Positions 16,619 to 25,542 of a DNA stretch of 64,000 nucleotides are shown piece after piece. The notes beneath the pieces are model-generated. The model was not told where the DNA came from, did not search any database, and was given only the letters and a program-made list of their open reading frames with translations. Location of the stretch: assembly GCF_017874395.1 (NCBI RefSeq), contig NZ_JAGGLJ010000006.1, positions 1 to 64,000 on the forward strand, in the 5' to 3' direction. The DNA comes from Peptoniphilus stercorisuis (GTDB lineage: Bacteria; Bacillota; Clostridia; Tissierellales; Peptoniphilaceae). A program made the position numbers and the translations under genes. Position 1 is the first letter of the stretch, and every line of letters starts with the position of its first letter.

Positions 16619-18001
16619 ATGTTTGAATTTTTAATAGATGCACATAAATATAATCATATTCACTTTATTGGAATAGGCGGAATTTCTATGAGTGGTCTTG
16701 CTGAGATAATGATTTCTGAAGGATATACTGTATCAGGCAGTGATGCTAAAGACAGTATAATTATTGAAAGACTTAAAAAAAATGGTGCTAAAATTTACAA
16801 TTTTCACTCAAAAGAAAATATAGAAGGTGCAGATCTTATTGTATATACAGATGCAATTAGCTTAGATAATGAAGAATTAAAAGCAGCAATTAAAGAAAAA
16901 ATTGACATTATAGATAGAGCTTCACTTTTAGGAGCTTTAATGAAAAATTATAAAAACTCCATTGCTGTATCTGGTACTCATGGAAAGACTTCTACTACTT
17001 CTATGATTGCTGAGATTATAAAAGGATTAGATAGCAATCCAACTATTTTACTTGGTGGTCAACTTGATGATATAAATGGAAATGTAAAACTTGGAAATAA
17101 GGAACTATTTTTAACTGAAGCTTGTGAATATAAAGCAAATGTTTTAAAATACTATCCTACTACTGCTATTATTTTAAATATTGACGAAGATCATTTAGAC
17201 TTTTTCGATAATATTGAACATATTATAAATACATTTAAAGGTTATGCTAATAATCTTACTAAAAATGATAAATTATTATTAAATATTGATGATGAAAATA
17301 CTAGATCTCTTTTAGAAAGAAATAATTGTAATATTATAACTTTTGCTATTAATAATGATGCAAAATATATGGCTAAAAATCTAGATTTTTCAAATGATGG
17401 TTTCCCTTGTTATGATCTATTTATAGATAATGAGTTTAAAGGAAAAGTTGAGCTTTCTATAATGGGAGTTCATAATGTTTATAATTCACTTGCAGCTATT
17501 TCTGCTACTGTTGAAAATAATATATCAGTAGAAGATGCTCTAAAGGGAATTCATGAATATAAAGGAGTTCATAGAAGACTAGAGTTTAAAGGTATGTATG
17601 AAGACTCTATTATTATGGATGACTATGCTCACCATCCTACTGAAATTAAAGCTACTTTAAATGCCCTTAAAAAAGGTTGTAAGGGAAATCTATATTGTAT
17701 TTTCCAACCACATACTTTTACAAGAACAAAATTATTACTAGATAGTTTTTCAAAATCCTTTGACGAAGCAGATGTAACTATTATTACTGATATATATGCT
17801 GCTCGTGAAAAAGATTATGGAGATATCCACTCTAAAACTTTATGTAATGCTCTTGTTAAAAATGGAAATAAAGCATGTTATATAGAAAACTTTGAAGATA
17901 TTGTAAAATATTTAAAAGAAAATCTATCTAAAGATGATATCGCTGTAACTATGGGTGCAGGAGATGTATATACTATTGGAGAAATGCTTTTAAGTGAATA
18001 A
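16619..18001 (+). CDS. murC: UDP-N-acetylmuramate--L-alanine ligase
   Basis: 460 residues from the ATG at 16619, chosen because GGAGG (16609-16613) sits five bases before it. A TTG at 16607 overlaps that ribosome binding site. N-terminal Rossmann-like UDP-binding domain with FIGIGGISMSGLAEIM (16-31), ATP-binding GTHGKTSTT (119-127), then the Mur ligase central and C-terminal domains (DDYAHHPTEIKATL). It adds L-Ala to UDP-MurNAc in the cytoplasm, the first peptide step of peptidoglycan synthesis. It is monocistronic with its own promoter and terminator, and separate from any dcw cluster. Confidence 0.95.
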   Translation: MFEFLIDAHKYNHIHFIGIGGISMSGLAEIMISEGYTVSGSDAKDSIIIERLKKNGAKIYNFHSKENIEGADLIVYTDAISLDNEELKAAIKEKIDIIDRASLLGALMKNYKNSIAVSGTHGKTSTTSMIAEIIKGLDSNPTILLGGQLDDINGNVKLGNKELFLTEACEYKANVLKYYPTTAIILNIDEDHLDFFDNIEHIINTFKGYANNLTKNDKLLLNIDDENTRSLLERNNCNIITFAINNDAKYMAKNLDFSNDGFPCYDLFIDNEFKGKVELSIMGVHNVYNSLAAISATVENNISVEDALKGIHEYKGVHRRLEFKGMYEDSIIMDDYAHHPTEIKATLNALKKGCKGNLYCIFQPHTFTRTKLLLDSFSKSFDEADVTIITDIYAAREKDYGDIHSKTLCNALVKNGNKACYIENFEDIVKYLKENLSKDDIAVTMGAGDVYTIGEMLLSE

Positions 18002-18012
18002 TTAAATACATT

Positions 18013-18048
18013 AAAAAAAAGAGGCTTAATCTAATAAGCCTCTTTTTT
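18013..18048. terminator. Bidirectional intrinsic terminator
   Basis: AAAAGAGGCTTA / TAAGCCTCTTTT (18017-18028 with 18035-18046), strong stem with T-runs on both sides. It serves murC and the converging gene group. Confidence 0.9.
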
Positions 18049-18598
18049 AATATCTTTCATTTATATATTCAGATATTAAAGATTCTCTTTTTTCTGGGTA
18101 AAACAATTGTTTTTGTTTTAAAATATCTAATAATTCTTCAGATTTAGAATGAAATATAGCTTCTTTTTTATCTTTTAAAACTATTTCATATAAACTATCT
18201 TCTAAAGCCTTTGAATCACAAGATATGAAATAGCATTCAATATTTTCAAATTTTTGAAATTTTAAAATATCCAAGGCACTTTCATCCTTATTATCATAAT
18301 ATTTATTTCCCAAGTTTAAATAGTAATTATAATATTTAGAGTGTTTTTTAGTATTTCTTACTTCCTTAGCAAGCATTCTATAATACTTTGCAAGTCCATT
18401 ATAATATTGATAATTATACATTCCCTTTTCATAGGAATCTATTTTTATATAAGGTCTTGCATTTACTGATACAAAGTAATCATAATTATATTGTAAAAAA
18501 TCTCTTTTACTTATATCTCCATTACTATATTTTTCTATTAAAAAGGATCTATGTCTCATAAAATCTTCAAAACTATCCTTTTTTTTAATTAAACCCAC
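18047..18598 (-). CDS. DUF6648-like hypothetical protein
   Basis: 183 residues, soluble, rich in Tyr and Lys. The sequence IEKYSNGDISKRDFLQYNY, then KIDSYEKGMYNYQYYNGLAK and YRMLAKE, recalls a clostridial family of unknown function that I know as DUF6648. I have not verified this by search. The start is a GTG at 18598 with a weak upstream GGGTG, and an ATG 13 codons in is possible. It is the last gene of a long leftward group, ending at the murC terminator. Confidence 0.55.
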   Translation of the reverse strand: MGLIKKKDSFEDFMRHRSFLIEKYSNGDISKRDFLQYNYDYFVSVNARPYIKIDSYEKGMYNYQYYNGLAKYYRMLAKEVRNTKKHSKYYNYYLNLGNKYYDNKDESALDILKFQKFENIECYFISCDSKALEDSLYEIVLKDKKEAIFHSKSEELLDILKQKQLFYPEKRESLISEYINERY

Positions 18599-18613
18599 TA
18601 TATAACACCCAAT

Positions 18614-18715
18614 CTAATACATAAGTTGCAATACTATTGGAAGAACCATTAAAACTGCCATTGTAAAGGCAATAACTCTTACAAATTTCTCTTTATTATT
18701 TTTGTTACCCTTCAT
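18614..18715 (-). CDS. 33-residue single-span membrane peptide
   Basis: A very short gene with good credentials: AAGGAG eight bases before an ATG at 18715, then a Lys/Asn-rich head (MKGNKNNKEKFVR) and one hydrophobic span (VIAFTMAVLMVLPIVLQLM) ending Tyr-stop (TAG, 18614-18616). It fits exactly between two leftward genes of the same group. The positively charged head predicts a cytoplasmic N-terminus. Small peptides of this shape act as membrane-anchored partners or regulators (for example the Prli42 class), but no homology is claimed. Confidence 0.55.
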   Translation of the reverse strand: MKGNKNNKEKFVRVIAFTMAVLMVLPIVLQLMY

Positions 18716-18727
18716 TTGTTCTCCTTA

Positions 18728-19153
18728 TTATTGTGGAGTAACTTCAATAGCACTATCTTTTAATGAATTTGGCATATCTTCTAATAAATAATCCACATTA
18801 ATATATATCTTTCTATTTTTAATTTCGTCTACTCTTTCAAGTTTATTTTTTATATATTCAAGTTCTTCTATATCTAAAGGTAATACCTTATAAATACCGT
18901 CAATATAAATTTTCTCTAAGTCATAATCCATTGCCATTAACCCACAGATAAATCCATAAAAAGCTTCAACATTATTTAATCTATAATCAGTTGCATTAAT
19001 AAGTCTTACATTATAATCCAAACTAAATATATGATCGTCATCTACTTCAACAAAAGCAATATTTCCATTTCCTGATTTAATATCTTCATTAGCATTTTCA
19101 ATTAACCATCTTGTTTTTCCTGCGCCTTTTGCTCCTAAAATATACTTAATCAT
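18728..19153 (-). CDS. P-loop NTPase of unknown function
   Basis: 141 residues from the ATG at 19153. A TTG nine bases upstream is possible but lies nearer the ribosome binding site AAAGGA. The N-terminus MIKYILGAKGAGKTRWLIE carries a Walker A loop (GAKGAGKT, 7-14). Later acidic stretches (VDDDHIF, KIYIDGIYKV) may provide Walker B. It is common in clostridia and often annotated only as a P-loop or ATP-binding protein. Co-transcribed with the radical SAM gene, whose stop it nearly touches. Confidence 0.6.
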   Translation of the reverse strand: MIKYILGAKGAGKTRWLIENANEDIKSGNGNIAFVEVDDDHIFSLDYNVRLINATDYRLNNVEAFYGFICGLMAMDYDLEKIYIDGIYKVLPLDIEELEYIKNKLERVDEIKNRKIYINVDYLLEDMPNSLKDSAIEVTPQ

Positions 19154-19154
19154 T

Positions 19155-20060
19155 TTAATCAATCCTTTCGTTATATTGACCCTGATAGAGATTTTCCTCC
19201 TCCATTTTTGAAACTATATCATCTCTGATTTTCCACCAAGATGTATTCCAATTACAAAAAAGTGAATTCTCCTCAGGAGCTCTACCTATAATCCTTTGGA
19301 CCACAACATCTTTATTTAAATGTTGTAAAAAAAGTATTACTCTTTCTTTGTATTCTTCCAAAGAAATGATTTCGATCTCGCTCTTTTTATACATTTGGGC
19401 AAGTTTTGTCCCTTCAACAATATATAATGCATGAAGTTTTACTTCCTCTATGCCCAGAGCGTTTAAAATGTGTGCTGTTTCTATTACATCATCTTCATTA
19501 TCCCATGGTAAATTTAAAATTATATGTGCACAAACTCGAAGTCCTCTTTTATGAGCCCTTATTGAGGCATCTATAAATTCTGCTAAGCCATGTCCTCTGT
19601 TTATTTTTTTCAAAGTATGATAATTTGCACTTTGAAGTCCTACTTCTAGTGTAATCATTCTACTTTTATTTATTTCTTCTAGAAAATCTAAATACTTATC
19701 CTCTAGACAATCTGGTCTTGTAGATATTGATATTCCAACAATATCATCTATTAAACATTCATTGATATTGTCTTTGAATTTATCAAAGTCCAAATAAGTA
19801 TTAGTAAAGTTTTGAAAGTATGCAATATATTTATTAGCTTTGTATCTTTTTTTAATTTTTTCTTGATCTTTTAATAATTGCTCGCTAATACTTCCCTCAT
19901 TATTTTCAAAACTTCCACCTTCTTCTCCACAGAAGATACAGCCACCAACTCCACATGTCCCATCTCTATTAGGACATGTGAGGTTTAGTTTTATTGGCAG
20001 TTTATAAACTTTTTCCCCAAAAGTTTCAACTAAAAATTTTGAATATTCCCTATAAATCAT
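19155..20060 (-). CDS. YtqA-like radical SAM protein (TIGR01212 type)
   Basis: 301 residues. Near the N-terminus, LTCPNRDGTCGVGGCIFC (Cys29, 36, 41 and 44) supplies the 4Fe-4S cysteines in the unusual spacing of the YtqA/TIGR01212 family. ISTRPDCLEDKYLDFL and TLEVGLQSANYHTLKKINRGH match the radical SAM/Elp3-like barrel. It is expected to cleave SAM reductively, and family members have been linked to tRNA modification. The substrate is not shown here. It overlaps the end of bcp by 4 bases, so the two are translationally coupled. Confidence 0.82.
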   Translation of the reverse strand: MIYREYSKFLVETFGEKVYKLPIKLNLTCPNRDGTCGVGGCIFCGEEGGSFENNEGSISEQLLKDQEKIKKRYKANKYIAYFQNFTNTYLDFDKFKDNINECLIDDIVGISISTRPDCLEDKYLDFLEEINKSRMITLEVGLQSANYHTLKKINRGHGLAEFIDASIRAHKRGLRVCAHIILNLPWDNEDDVIETAHILNALGIEEVKLHALYIVEGTKLAQMYKKSEIEIISLEEYKERVILFLQHLNKDVVVQRIIGRAPEENSLFCNWNTSWWKIRDDIVSKMEEENLYQGQYNERID

Positions 20061-20509
20061 AAACTTTTTATATACTCTAAGACTTCCTCTGCGTGATTAG
20101 ATGGCTTTACATCTCTAAATTCCTTTATAAGATTTCCATCTTTATCAAAAACAAAAGTACTTCTTATTGTTTTGATTACATCTTTTCCATACATCTTAGC
20201 TGCTTTTAAAACTTCATACTGTTTATGAACAGCTCTTTCTGGATCAGCTAATAAATCAAAGGGTATATTCTCCTTTTCTTTAAATCTTAAATGACTTTTT
20301 ATTGTATCTTTACTAATTCCCACAACTTCAGCATCTAATTTTTCAAACTCTAAATACTTTTCTGAAAATTCATTTGCCTCTATTGTGCATCCCTTAGTGT
20401 TATCTCTTGGATAAAAGTATAGTACTAAATATTTCCCCTTAAAATCTTCAAGACTTACAATCTTGCCATTTGTTGATTCTAGTTGAAAATTAGTATTCAA
20501 TTCTATCAC
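20057..20509 (-). CDS. bcp: Thioredoxin-dependent peroxiredoxin Bcp
   Basis: 150 residues of the BCP/PrxQ family. The active site FYPRDNTKGCTIEANEF carries the peroxidatic Cys41. The resolving Cys found five residues later in many relatives is absent (Asn), and Cys41 is the only cysteine, so it must act as a 1-Cys enzyme. It reduces peroxides in the cytoplasm. Start is a GTG at 20509 overlapping the stop of the DUF1292 gene (GTGA), with GGAGGAAGA upstream. It sits in a group with msrA, consistent with oxidative-stress defence. Confidence 0.9.
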   Translation of the reverse strand: MIELNTNFQLESTNGKIVSLEDFKGKYLVLYFYPRDNTKGCTIEANEFSEKYLEFEKLDAEVVGISKDTIKSHLRFKEKENIPFDLLADPERAVHKQYEVLKAAKMYGKDVIKTIRSTFVFDKDGNLIKEFRDVKPSNHAEEVLEYIKSL

Positions 20510-20889
20510 TCTTCCTCCATAAAAAGTTCTTCAAATTCATTGCTAACTTTTTCAAATGTTGCATCATCTTCTATTACTTTAAGATCTATTTCTTCTTCAT
20601 TTATTTCTTCAAATTCATATAAGAATACTTCATCTCCATCTGCTTCATTTGATGGAAGAAGTGCCATATATGATTTTTCTTCAAAATCAAAAGTTCCAAT
20701 TACTATACATTCAAGTTCTGAATCATCATCAAGTGTTAATACAATTGTATCAAATTCTTCACTTTCATGGTCATGTCCGCATCCACATTCATGGTCGTGG
20801 TCATGGTTGTGATCATGTCCACATCCACATTCGTGATTGTGATTGTGTTCGTGATTGTTTCCGCATCCGCAAGTTTTTTCGTTTTCCAT
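20506..20889 (-). CDS. DUF1292 protein with a His/Cys-rich metal-binding head
   Basis: 127 residues in two parts. Residues 1-42 contain 11 His and 6 Cys in a repeated pattern (CGCGNNHEHNHNHE, ECGCGHDHNHDHDH, ECGCGHDHE), an obvious chelating tail for Zn, Ni, Co or Cu. Residues about 47-110 are the acidic DUF1292 domain (FDTIVLTLDDDSELECIVIGTFDFEEKSYMALLP), of unknown function. Most DUF1292 proteins lack such a head. It might act as a metal store or metallochaperone, but the sequence shows only the binding potential. Translationally coupled to bcp. Confidence 0.8.
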   Translation of the reverse strand: MENEKTCGCGNNHEHNHNHECGCGHDHNHDHDHECGCGHDHESEEFDTIVLTLDDDSELECIVIGTFDFEEKSYMALLPSNEADGDEVFLYEFEEINEEEIDLKVIEDDATFEKVSNEFEELFMEEE

Positions 20890-20905
20890 ATTTTTTCCCC
20901 TTTTT

Positions 20906-22357
20906 CTATTTACAATTTTTTAATATTTCAAGCACTAATTCATAAACATTCTTAGTAGATTCTATCTCTAAAGCTTCTCCTGGAGCATGTGGGCCTGTTA
21001 TATTAGGTCCTATTGATATCATATCAATATCTCCAATTGTTTCTTTAAATAATCCACATTCAAGTCCTGCATGAATTGCTTCTAGTTTTAACTCTTCCTT
21101 AAATAAGTCCTTATAAGATTTCATTGTTATATTTCTTATTTCAGACTCATCTTTAAACTCCCATGCAGGATAACTACTTTGTACTGTAAATTCAGCACCA
21201 CATAATTCTGCACAAATTTTGTTTCTATCTGCAATTTCTTGTTTTAAAGAAGAAAGTTCAGATCTACTATTTGATAAAATTTTAATTTCATTTTCATAGT
21301 TTTCTATAACGCCAACATTAACAGAGCTTCCAACTAAGCCTTCTACATTATGACTCATAGTTTGTACTCCATTTGGCAATATATTTAATAAATATATTAT
21401 ATTTTCTTTTAGTTCATCTTTTAGAGCTTTTTTCTCTTCTTTAGAGTTTTCAAAATTTAATCTTACATCAGGATCTATTTTTCCAAGTTCACGAACAAAT
21501 TCTCTATTGAGTTCTATTACTAATTTTTGAATATCAAGTTTATCTTTTTCATCTATCGCAATAGTTGCTCTTGAATATCTTGGAATAGCATTTGGTTTTG
21601 CTCCTCCTTCAATTTCAATTAAATCTATATCAAACTCAGAAATAAATCTATAAAGACTTCTTGCTAATAATTTATTTGCATTTGCAAGGCCCTTAGTTAT
21701 TTCTTGTCCTGAGTGTCCACCCTTTAGTCCAGTTATAGTTAGTTCAAAAAATTCTCTATCTTCTTTTATTTCTTTAAATTCTTTTTTAAAAGTGATGTAG
21801 TCTCTTTCTCCACCTGCACAGGCTATACAAGCTACCCCTTCACTTTCAGAGTCAATATTTAGAAGTCTTTTCCCTTTAAGCATTGAACCATCTAGGTTTC
21901 TTGCACCACTCATTCCATTTTCTTCATTTGAAGTTATTAACACTTCAAGAGGTGGATGAGATATTTCATCTGATTCTAAAATTGCTAGAGCCATTGCAAC
22001 TGCAATTCCATTATCTGCACCTAAAGTTGTTTCATGAGCTATTATTTTATTTCCTTCTACAACAAAATCAATTGGATCAGTATCAAAATTAATTTCTGAT
22101 TCAGGAGTTTTTTCACAAACCATATCCATGTGACCTTGGATAATTAAAGTTTCTGAATTCTCATATCCCTTTGTACCTTGTTTTTTTATAATTATATTGT
22201 CATGCTCATCTCTTATACACTCTAAATTATATTTATTAGCAAACTCTTCTAAAAAACTTGCTATTTTATCCTCTTTAAGTGAACATCTTGGTATTTTTGT
22301 TATTTCTTCGAAGTAATAAAATACCCTTTTTGGTTCTAAATTGTTTAGCTTTCCCAT
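20906..22357 (-). CDS. pepD: Aminoacyl-histidine dipeptidase, M20 family
   Basis: 483 residues from the ATG at 22357, selected because AAGGAGG lies seven bases upstream. An upstream reading would add nine residues across that site. It is a PepD/Xaa-His dipeptidase: ILQGHMDMVCEK-like metal site (IIQGHMDMVCEKTPE), TLGADNGIAVAMAL, and EENGMSGARNLD with the general-base Glu pair. The lid domain lies in the middle. It hydrolyses dipeptides with two metal ions in the cytoplasm. It precedes the His-rich DUF1292 gene by 16 bases, which may be coincidence or a shared interest in metal or histidine. Confidence 0.9.
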   Translation of the reverse strand: MGKLNNLEPKRVFYYFEEITKIPRCSLKEDKIASFLEEFANKYNLECIRDEHDNIIIKKQGTKGYENSETLIIQGHMDMVCEKTPESEINFDTDPIDFVVEGNKIIAHETTLGADNGIAVAMALAILESDEISHPPLEVLITSNEENGMSGARNLDGSMLKGKRLLNIDSESEGVACIACAGGERDYITFKKEFKEIKEDREFFELTITGLKGGHSGQEITKGLANANKLLARSLYRFISEFDIDLIEIEGGAKPNAIPRYSRATIAIDEKDKLDIQKLVIELNREFVRELGKIDPDVRLNFENSKEEKKALKDELKENIIYLLNILPNGVQTMSHNVEGLVGSSVNVGVIENYENEIKILSNSRSELSSLKQEIADRNKICAELCGAEFTVQSSYPAWEFKDESEIRNITMKSYKDLFKEELKLEAIHAGLECGLFKETIGDIDMISIGPNITGPHAPGEALEIESTKNVYELVLEILKNCK

Positions 22358-22436
22358 TTTATTCCTCCTTATATTGGCTGTCAATACTATTATACTCTAA
22401 TATAAAATATTCTTCTATTATATATTAGCTTTTCTA

Positions 22437-22910
22437 TTAGTCTAATTTTATATGACAGTATCCATCAGGATTCTTTTTTAAATACTTTTGATGATATTCT
22501 TCTGCTTCATAGAAATTATTTAAAATACTTACTTCCGTAACAATTCTTTTACTATATTTTTCTTTTATGCAGTTTATATAATTCATTATAATTTGTCTAT
22601 CTTCACTATTAATATAAAAAATCCCTGTTCTATATTGAGTTCCTATATCATTTCCCTGTCTATTTAATTCAGTAGGATCGATAATACTAAAAAATTTAAG
22701 TAAAATTTCTTTTAAACTTAATTCATCTTCATTATATATTATCTTTACTGTCTCAATTGCATTAGTTTCTCCACTACAGACCTTTTCATAACTTGGATTT
22801 TCTACATTAGAATTAGCATATCCCACTTCTGTATTAAGGACTCCATTAATTCTTGAAAAATATTCTTCTACTCCCCAAAAACATCCTCCAGCAAGATAAA
22901 TTTCTTTCAT
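22437..22910 (-). CDS. msrA: Peptide-methionine (S)-S-oxide reductase MsrA
   Basis: 157 residues from the ATG at 22910 ([13 protein letters not shown]), which has a GTGGTGA ribosome binding site and follows the upstream stop by 10 bases. An ATG 10 codons earlier lies inside the previous gene. The catalytic motif GGCFWG places the nucleophilic Cys at residue 10, followed by [12 protein letters not shown] and [14 protein letters not shown]. It reduces the S-epimer of methionine sulfoxide in damaged proteins. Co-transcribed with the RelA/SpoT-type gene. Confidence 0.92.
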   Translation of the reverse strand: MKEIYLAGGCFWGVEEYFSRINGVLNTEVGYANSNVENPSYEKVCSGETNAIETVKIIYNEDELSLKEILLKFFSIIDPTELNRQGNDIGTQYRTGIFYINSEDRQIIMNYINCIKEKYSKRIVTEVSILNNFYEAEEYHQKYLKKNPDGYCHIKLD

Positions 22911-22920
22911 AGAATCACCA

Positions 22921-24258
22921 CTATTCTTTAAGTTTTTCATTCATTTTTTCAGCTACATCTTCAATTTCTAAATGTTTATTTGTTGATGCAAAAACTTCTT
23001 CAAAGTCACTTTTTAGCCTTCTTAAAGAATGGCCTAGTATATAGTCAATGGAACAATTTTTACTAAAATTATCTGCAATCATTCCAAGTACTTCTTCTTC
23101 TAGCCAGACAATCTCTTCTGTTGTGTATTTATGTTCTTCTGATATATCAAAAAATACTAAAGAGTACTTATATCTTAAGAAGTATAAAAACTCCTCAAAG
23201 CTTTCTGATTTACTTCCACCTTCTATTTGAAATATTATTTTAAAGAATAAATTCCAAGCAAAATCTTTATTTATTACCTCTAAAATACTTTTTCCAACAG
23301 ATCTTGTAAATTCATCGCAATATTTTGGTTCTCTATCAAATTCTAAGTATTCTTCTAAATTTAAATCACATTCTGAAATATTATTTACACTATTTATAAG
23401 GTCTACAAAGTTTTCTCCATAGGATATTTCTTTTTCCTTAACAGATTTCATATATAAATAATCAACAATTATATCTGTTGTATTTTTAAAATTAAATACA
23501 AATCCAAGTTCCTCTTTTACCTTATTACTAAATACATCATGTATTATTTTAGAAAGTAATACTTTTAATTGAACTTTTGCTGATACAACTGCAGATGCAT
23601 CTAGACTTGATACATGATCATATAAAATCATAAGCTGTCTATCTATCATAGATAAATTATCTTTAATAGAATTCATTATATCCTTGAAAAATCCTTCCGT
23701 TATCATATAATTATAGTTTTTGTATAAAATCTTGTGGTCAATTTCACCCCAAAAAACATTTACCATTGATTTAATTTGTAATTCAAAATTAAAACTATTT
23801 TTCCCATAATTATATACTCCATCAATTTTATAAATTTCAAAACCATTTTTTTGGACCTGTGGCTGTTTATCACTTAATTTAAGTTTCATTGATGGGTAGG
23901 CCTCACATGTATAGTATCCATCTTCATTCTTTACATTAAAAAATTCTACAATTTTATTGTAGATATGTTCCTCATCTTTAATAAATCGGCATTCAATTCT
24001 AACGCCAATTAAATCTGACAAATTACCAAAAACATGCTCTGGTTCTTCGTACTTTATATAAAAATTGTTTTTTATCATTTTTTCACGTAAGCTTTTTTCA
24101 GACTTAACTCTATATACTATGTTTAAAAAGGATTCGTCATTTGAAAATTGTTCTTTTAAAGTTCTTTGGATCTTATCTCCAATTTCATTTAAAATATCAT
24201 CATAACTTTCTAATAACTGCAAAGTCTCTTCAACAAAGTTGAATAACTCTAATCTCAT
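22921..24258 (-). CDS. RelA/SpoT synthetase-domain protein with unknown C-terminal half
   Basis: 445 residues from the ATG at 24258 (MRLELFNF), behind a strong AGAGGAGGG. Residues about 35-215 form a (p)ppGpp synthetase (RelA_SpoT) domain: [36 protein letters not shown], and [20 protein letters not shown] with the conserved Glu and His. There is no HD hydrolase, TGS or ACT domain, so it is not a long Rel. It is also about twice the length of the small RelP/RelQ synthetases. The C-terminal ~220 residues are helical, acidic and unfamiliar. It probably makes alarmone under a specific stress, as inferred from its partners msrA and bcp. Confidence 0.72.
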   Translation of the reverse strand: MRLELFNFVEETLQLLESYDDILNEIGDKIQRTLKEQFSNDESFLNIVYRVKSEKSLREKMIKNNFYIKYEEPEHVFGNLSDLIGVRIECRFIKDEEHIYNKIVEFFNVKNEDGYYTCEAYPSMKLKLSDKQPQVQKNGFEIYKIDGVYNYGKNSFNFELQIKSMVNVFWGEIDHKILYKNYNYMITEGFFKDIMNSIKDNLSMIDRQLMILYDHVSSLDASAVVSAKVQLKVLLSKIIHDVFSNKVKEELGFVFNFKNTTDIIVDYLYMKSVKEKEISYGENFVDLINSVNNISECDLNLEEYLEFDREPKYCDEFTRSVGKSILEVINKDFAWNLFFKIIFQIEGGSKSESFEEFLYFLRYKYSLVFFDISEEHKYTTEEIVWLEEEVLGMIADNFSKNCSIDYILGHSLRRLKSDFEEVFASTNKHLEIEDVAEKMNEKLKE

Positions 24259-24370
24259 AAACTTCCCTCCTCTTATATTATTATACCCATAGATTTTCAT
24301 TTTTTCTATTTATATTCAATTTTAATATGTGAAATTTTCATCTTTATTGTATATGTAGTTATTTATATAA

Positions 24371-24392
24371 AAAAACACGCCTAGGCGTGTTT
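24371..24392 (-). terminator. Intrinsic terminator after the parvulin gene
   Basis: Perfect palindrome AACACGCCTAGGCGTGTT (24374-24391) with T-runs on both sides. The A-rich left side becomes the leftward T-tract. Confidence 0.88.
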
Positions 24393-25160
24393 TTAGTTTT
24401 CTTTATTTTCTTCGTTTAAAACTTTAACTTCGTATTTTCCGTGAAGTTCTTGAATTTTATCCATGTAAGCAGTTTGTTCTTTAACTTTAAGAACTTCTCT
24501 TCTTACATCAGCTAATACATCACTTAAAGTATTTTTCTTTCCTTCAATATGATCATTTAACTTAATGATATGATATCCAAAATCTGTTTTTACAGGTTTA
24601 GAAATTTCTCCAACTTCCATTGCAAAAGCAGCTTCTTCAAATTCTGGAACCATTTGTCCTTTTCCGAAAGCTCCTAGTTCTCCACCATTTGCTTTTGAAG
24701 GACATGTAGAAAATTCTTCAGCAAGTTCTGTGAATTCTGCTCCACCTTGAATTTTATCATAAATTTCATTAGCTTTTTCTTCATCTTCTACTAGAATATG
24801 ACTTGCATCAACTTGTCCTGGCACATCAAATTCTTCTGCATGAGCATTGTAGAATTCTTCTAATTCTTTATCACTTATTTCTATTTCTTCAAGCATTTTT
24901 CTAATAGCATAAGTTTTTAGAAGATTTTCTTTAGAAATTTCTAATGCTTTTTTAAATTCTTCATCTTCTTCAAATTTCTTTTCTTTAGCATCAATAAATA
25001 ATAATTTTTGGAAGATTAATTCTTCTAATAATTCTTGATTATGTTCTCCATTCATAAAGAATTGAGCTATTTGTGGATCAAGTGATTGCATAAATCTATT
25101 TAAATCTTCTGAAGTAATTTCTTCTCCGTTTACTAAAGCTAGTACTTTTTCGTTTTCCAT
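24393..25160 (-). CDS. Cytoplasmic parvulin-type peptidyl-prolyl isomerase
   Basis: 255 residues. The N-terminal SurA-like helical part (VNGEEITSEDLNRFMQ, ELIFQKLLFIDAK) is followed by a parvulin domain at about 112-205 (VDASHILVEDEEKANEIYD, GGELGAFGKGQMVPEFE, VKTDFGYHIIKL). It resembles PrsA but has no signal peptide or lipobox, so it should act inside the cell as a foldase or chaperone. This form is common in clostridia. It is strongly acidic (pronounced Glu content). A hairpin terminator separates it from the upstream cold-shock gene. Confidence 0.87.
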   Translation of the reverse strand: MENEKVLALVNGEEITSEDLNRFMQSLDPQIAQFFMNGEHNQELLEELIFQKLLFIDAKEKKFEEDEEFKKALEISKENLLKTYAIRKMLEEIEISDKELEEFYNAHAEEFDVPGQVDASHILVEDEEKANEIYDKIQGGAEFTELAEEFSTCPSKANGGELGAFGKGQMVPEFEEAAFAMEVGEISKPVKTDFGYHIIKLNDHIEGKKNTLSDVLADVRREVLKVKEQTAYMDKIQELHGKYEVKVLNEENKEN

Positions 25161-25180
25161 TTTTCCTCCTAATAATTAAA

Positions 25181-25207
25181 AAGGCAGCTTATAAAAGCTG
25201 CCCTATT
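25181..25207 (-). terminator. Intrinsic terminator after the cold-shock gene
   Basis: GGCAGCTT/AAGCTGCC (25183-25190 with 25195-25202), followed leftward by TTTTTAATT. It lies between the cold-shock gene and the parvulin ATG. Confidence 0.85.
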
Positions 25208-25211
25208 TTTC

Positions 25212-25409
25212 TTATAGAATAATAATGTTTTCTGCTTGAGGTCCTTTTTCTTTTTCAACAACGTCGAATTCAACGCCTTGACCTTCTTCAAGTGTTTTAA
25301 AACCATCTTTTTGAATTTGTGAGAAGTGAGCAAAAACATCTTTACCATCTTCTGTTGTTATAAATCCAAAACCTTTTTCACCATTAAACCATTTAACTGT
25401 ACCTTTCAT
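25212..25409 (-). CDS. Cold-shock protein (CspA family)
   Basis: 65 residues from the ATG at 25409, with AAGGAGG upstream. A longer reading adds a 12-residue head that no Csp has. The RNA-binding motifs KGFGFI (RNP1) and VFAHF (RNP2) are intact in [20 protein letters not shown]. It is a single OB-fold RNA chaperone. About 130 bases separate its ATG from the upstream thioesterase gene, enough for the long regulatory leader usual for csp mRNAs, although I could not define its structure. Confidence 0.93.
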   Translation of the reverse strand: MKGTVKWFNGEKGFGFITTEDGKDVFAHFSQIQKDGFKTLEEGQGVEFDVVEKEKGPQAENIIIL

Positions 25410-25542
25410 TTTGTACCTCCTTAATTCTACTTCAATCCTTTGCAAAATGTAGAGATACTAAATTAATAATAAAGCTCAGTTTCATTTTCAAATTCATAAA
25501 GTGTAAATATAATCTTTAATTATAATAACACTTATTCTTAAA

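Noticed and set aside
20649..20955. His- and Val-rich rightward frames opposite the DUF1292 gene
   Set aside because: They are antisense readings of the His/Cys repeat and have no start signals.
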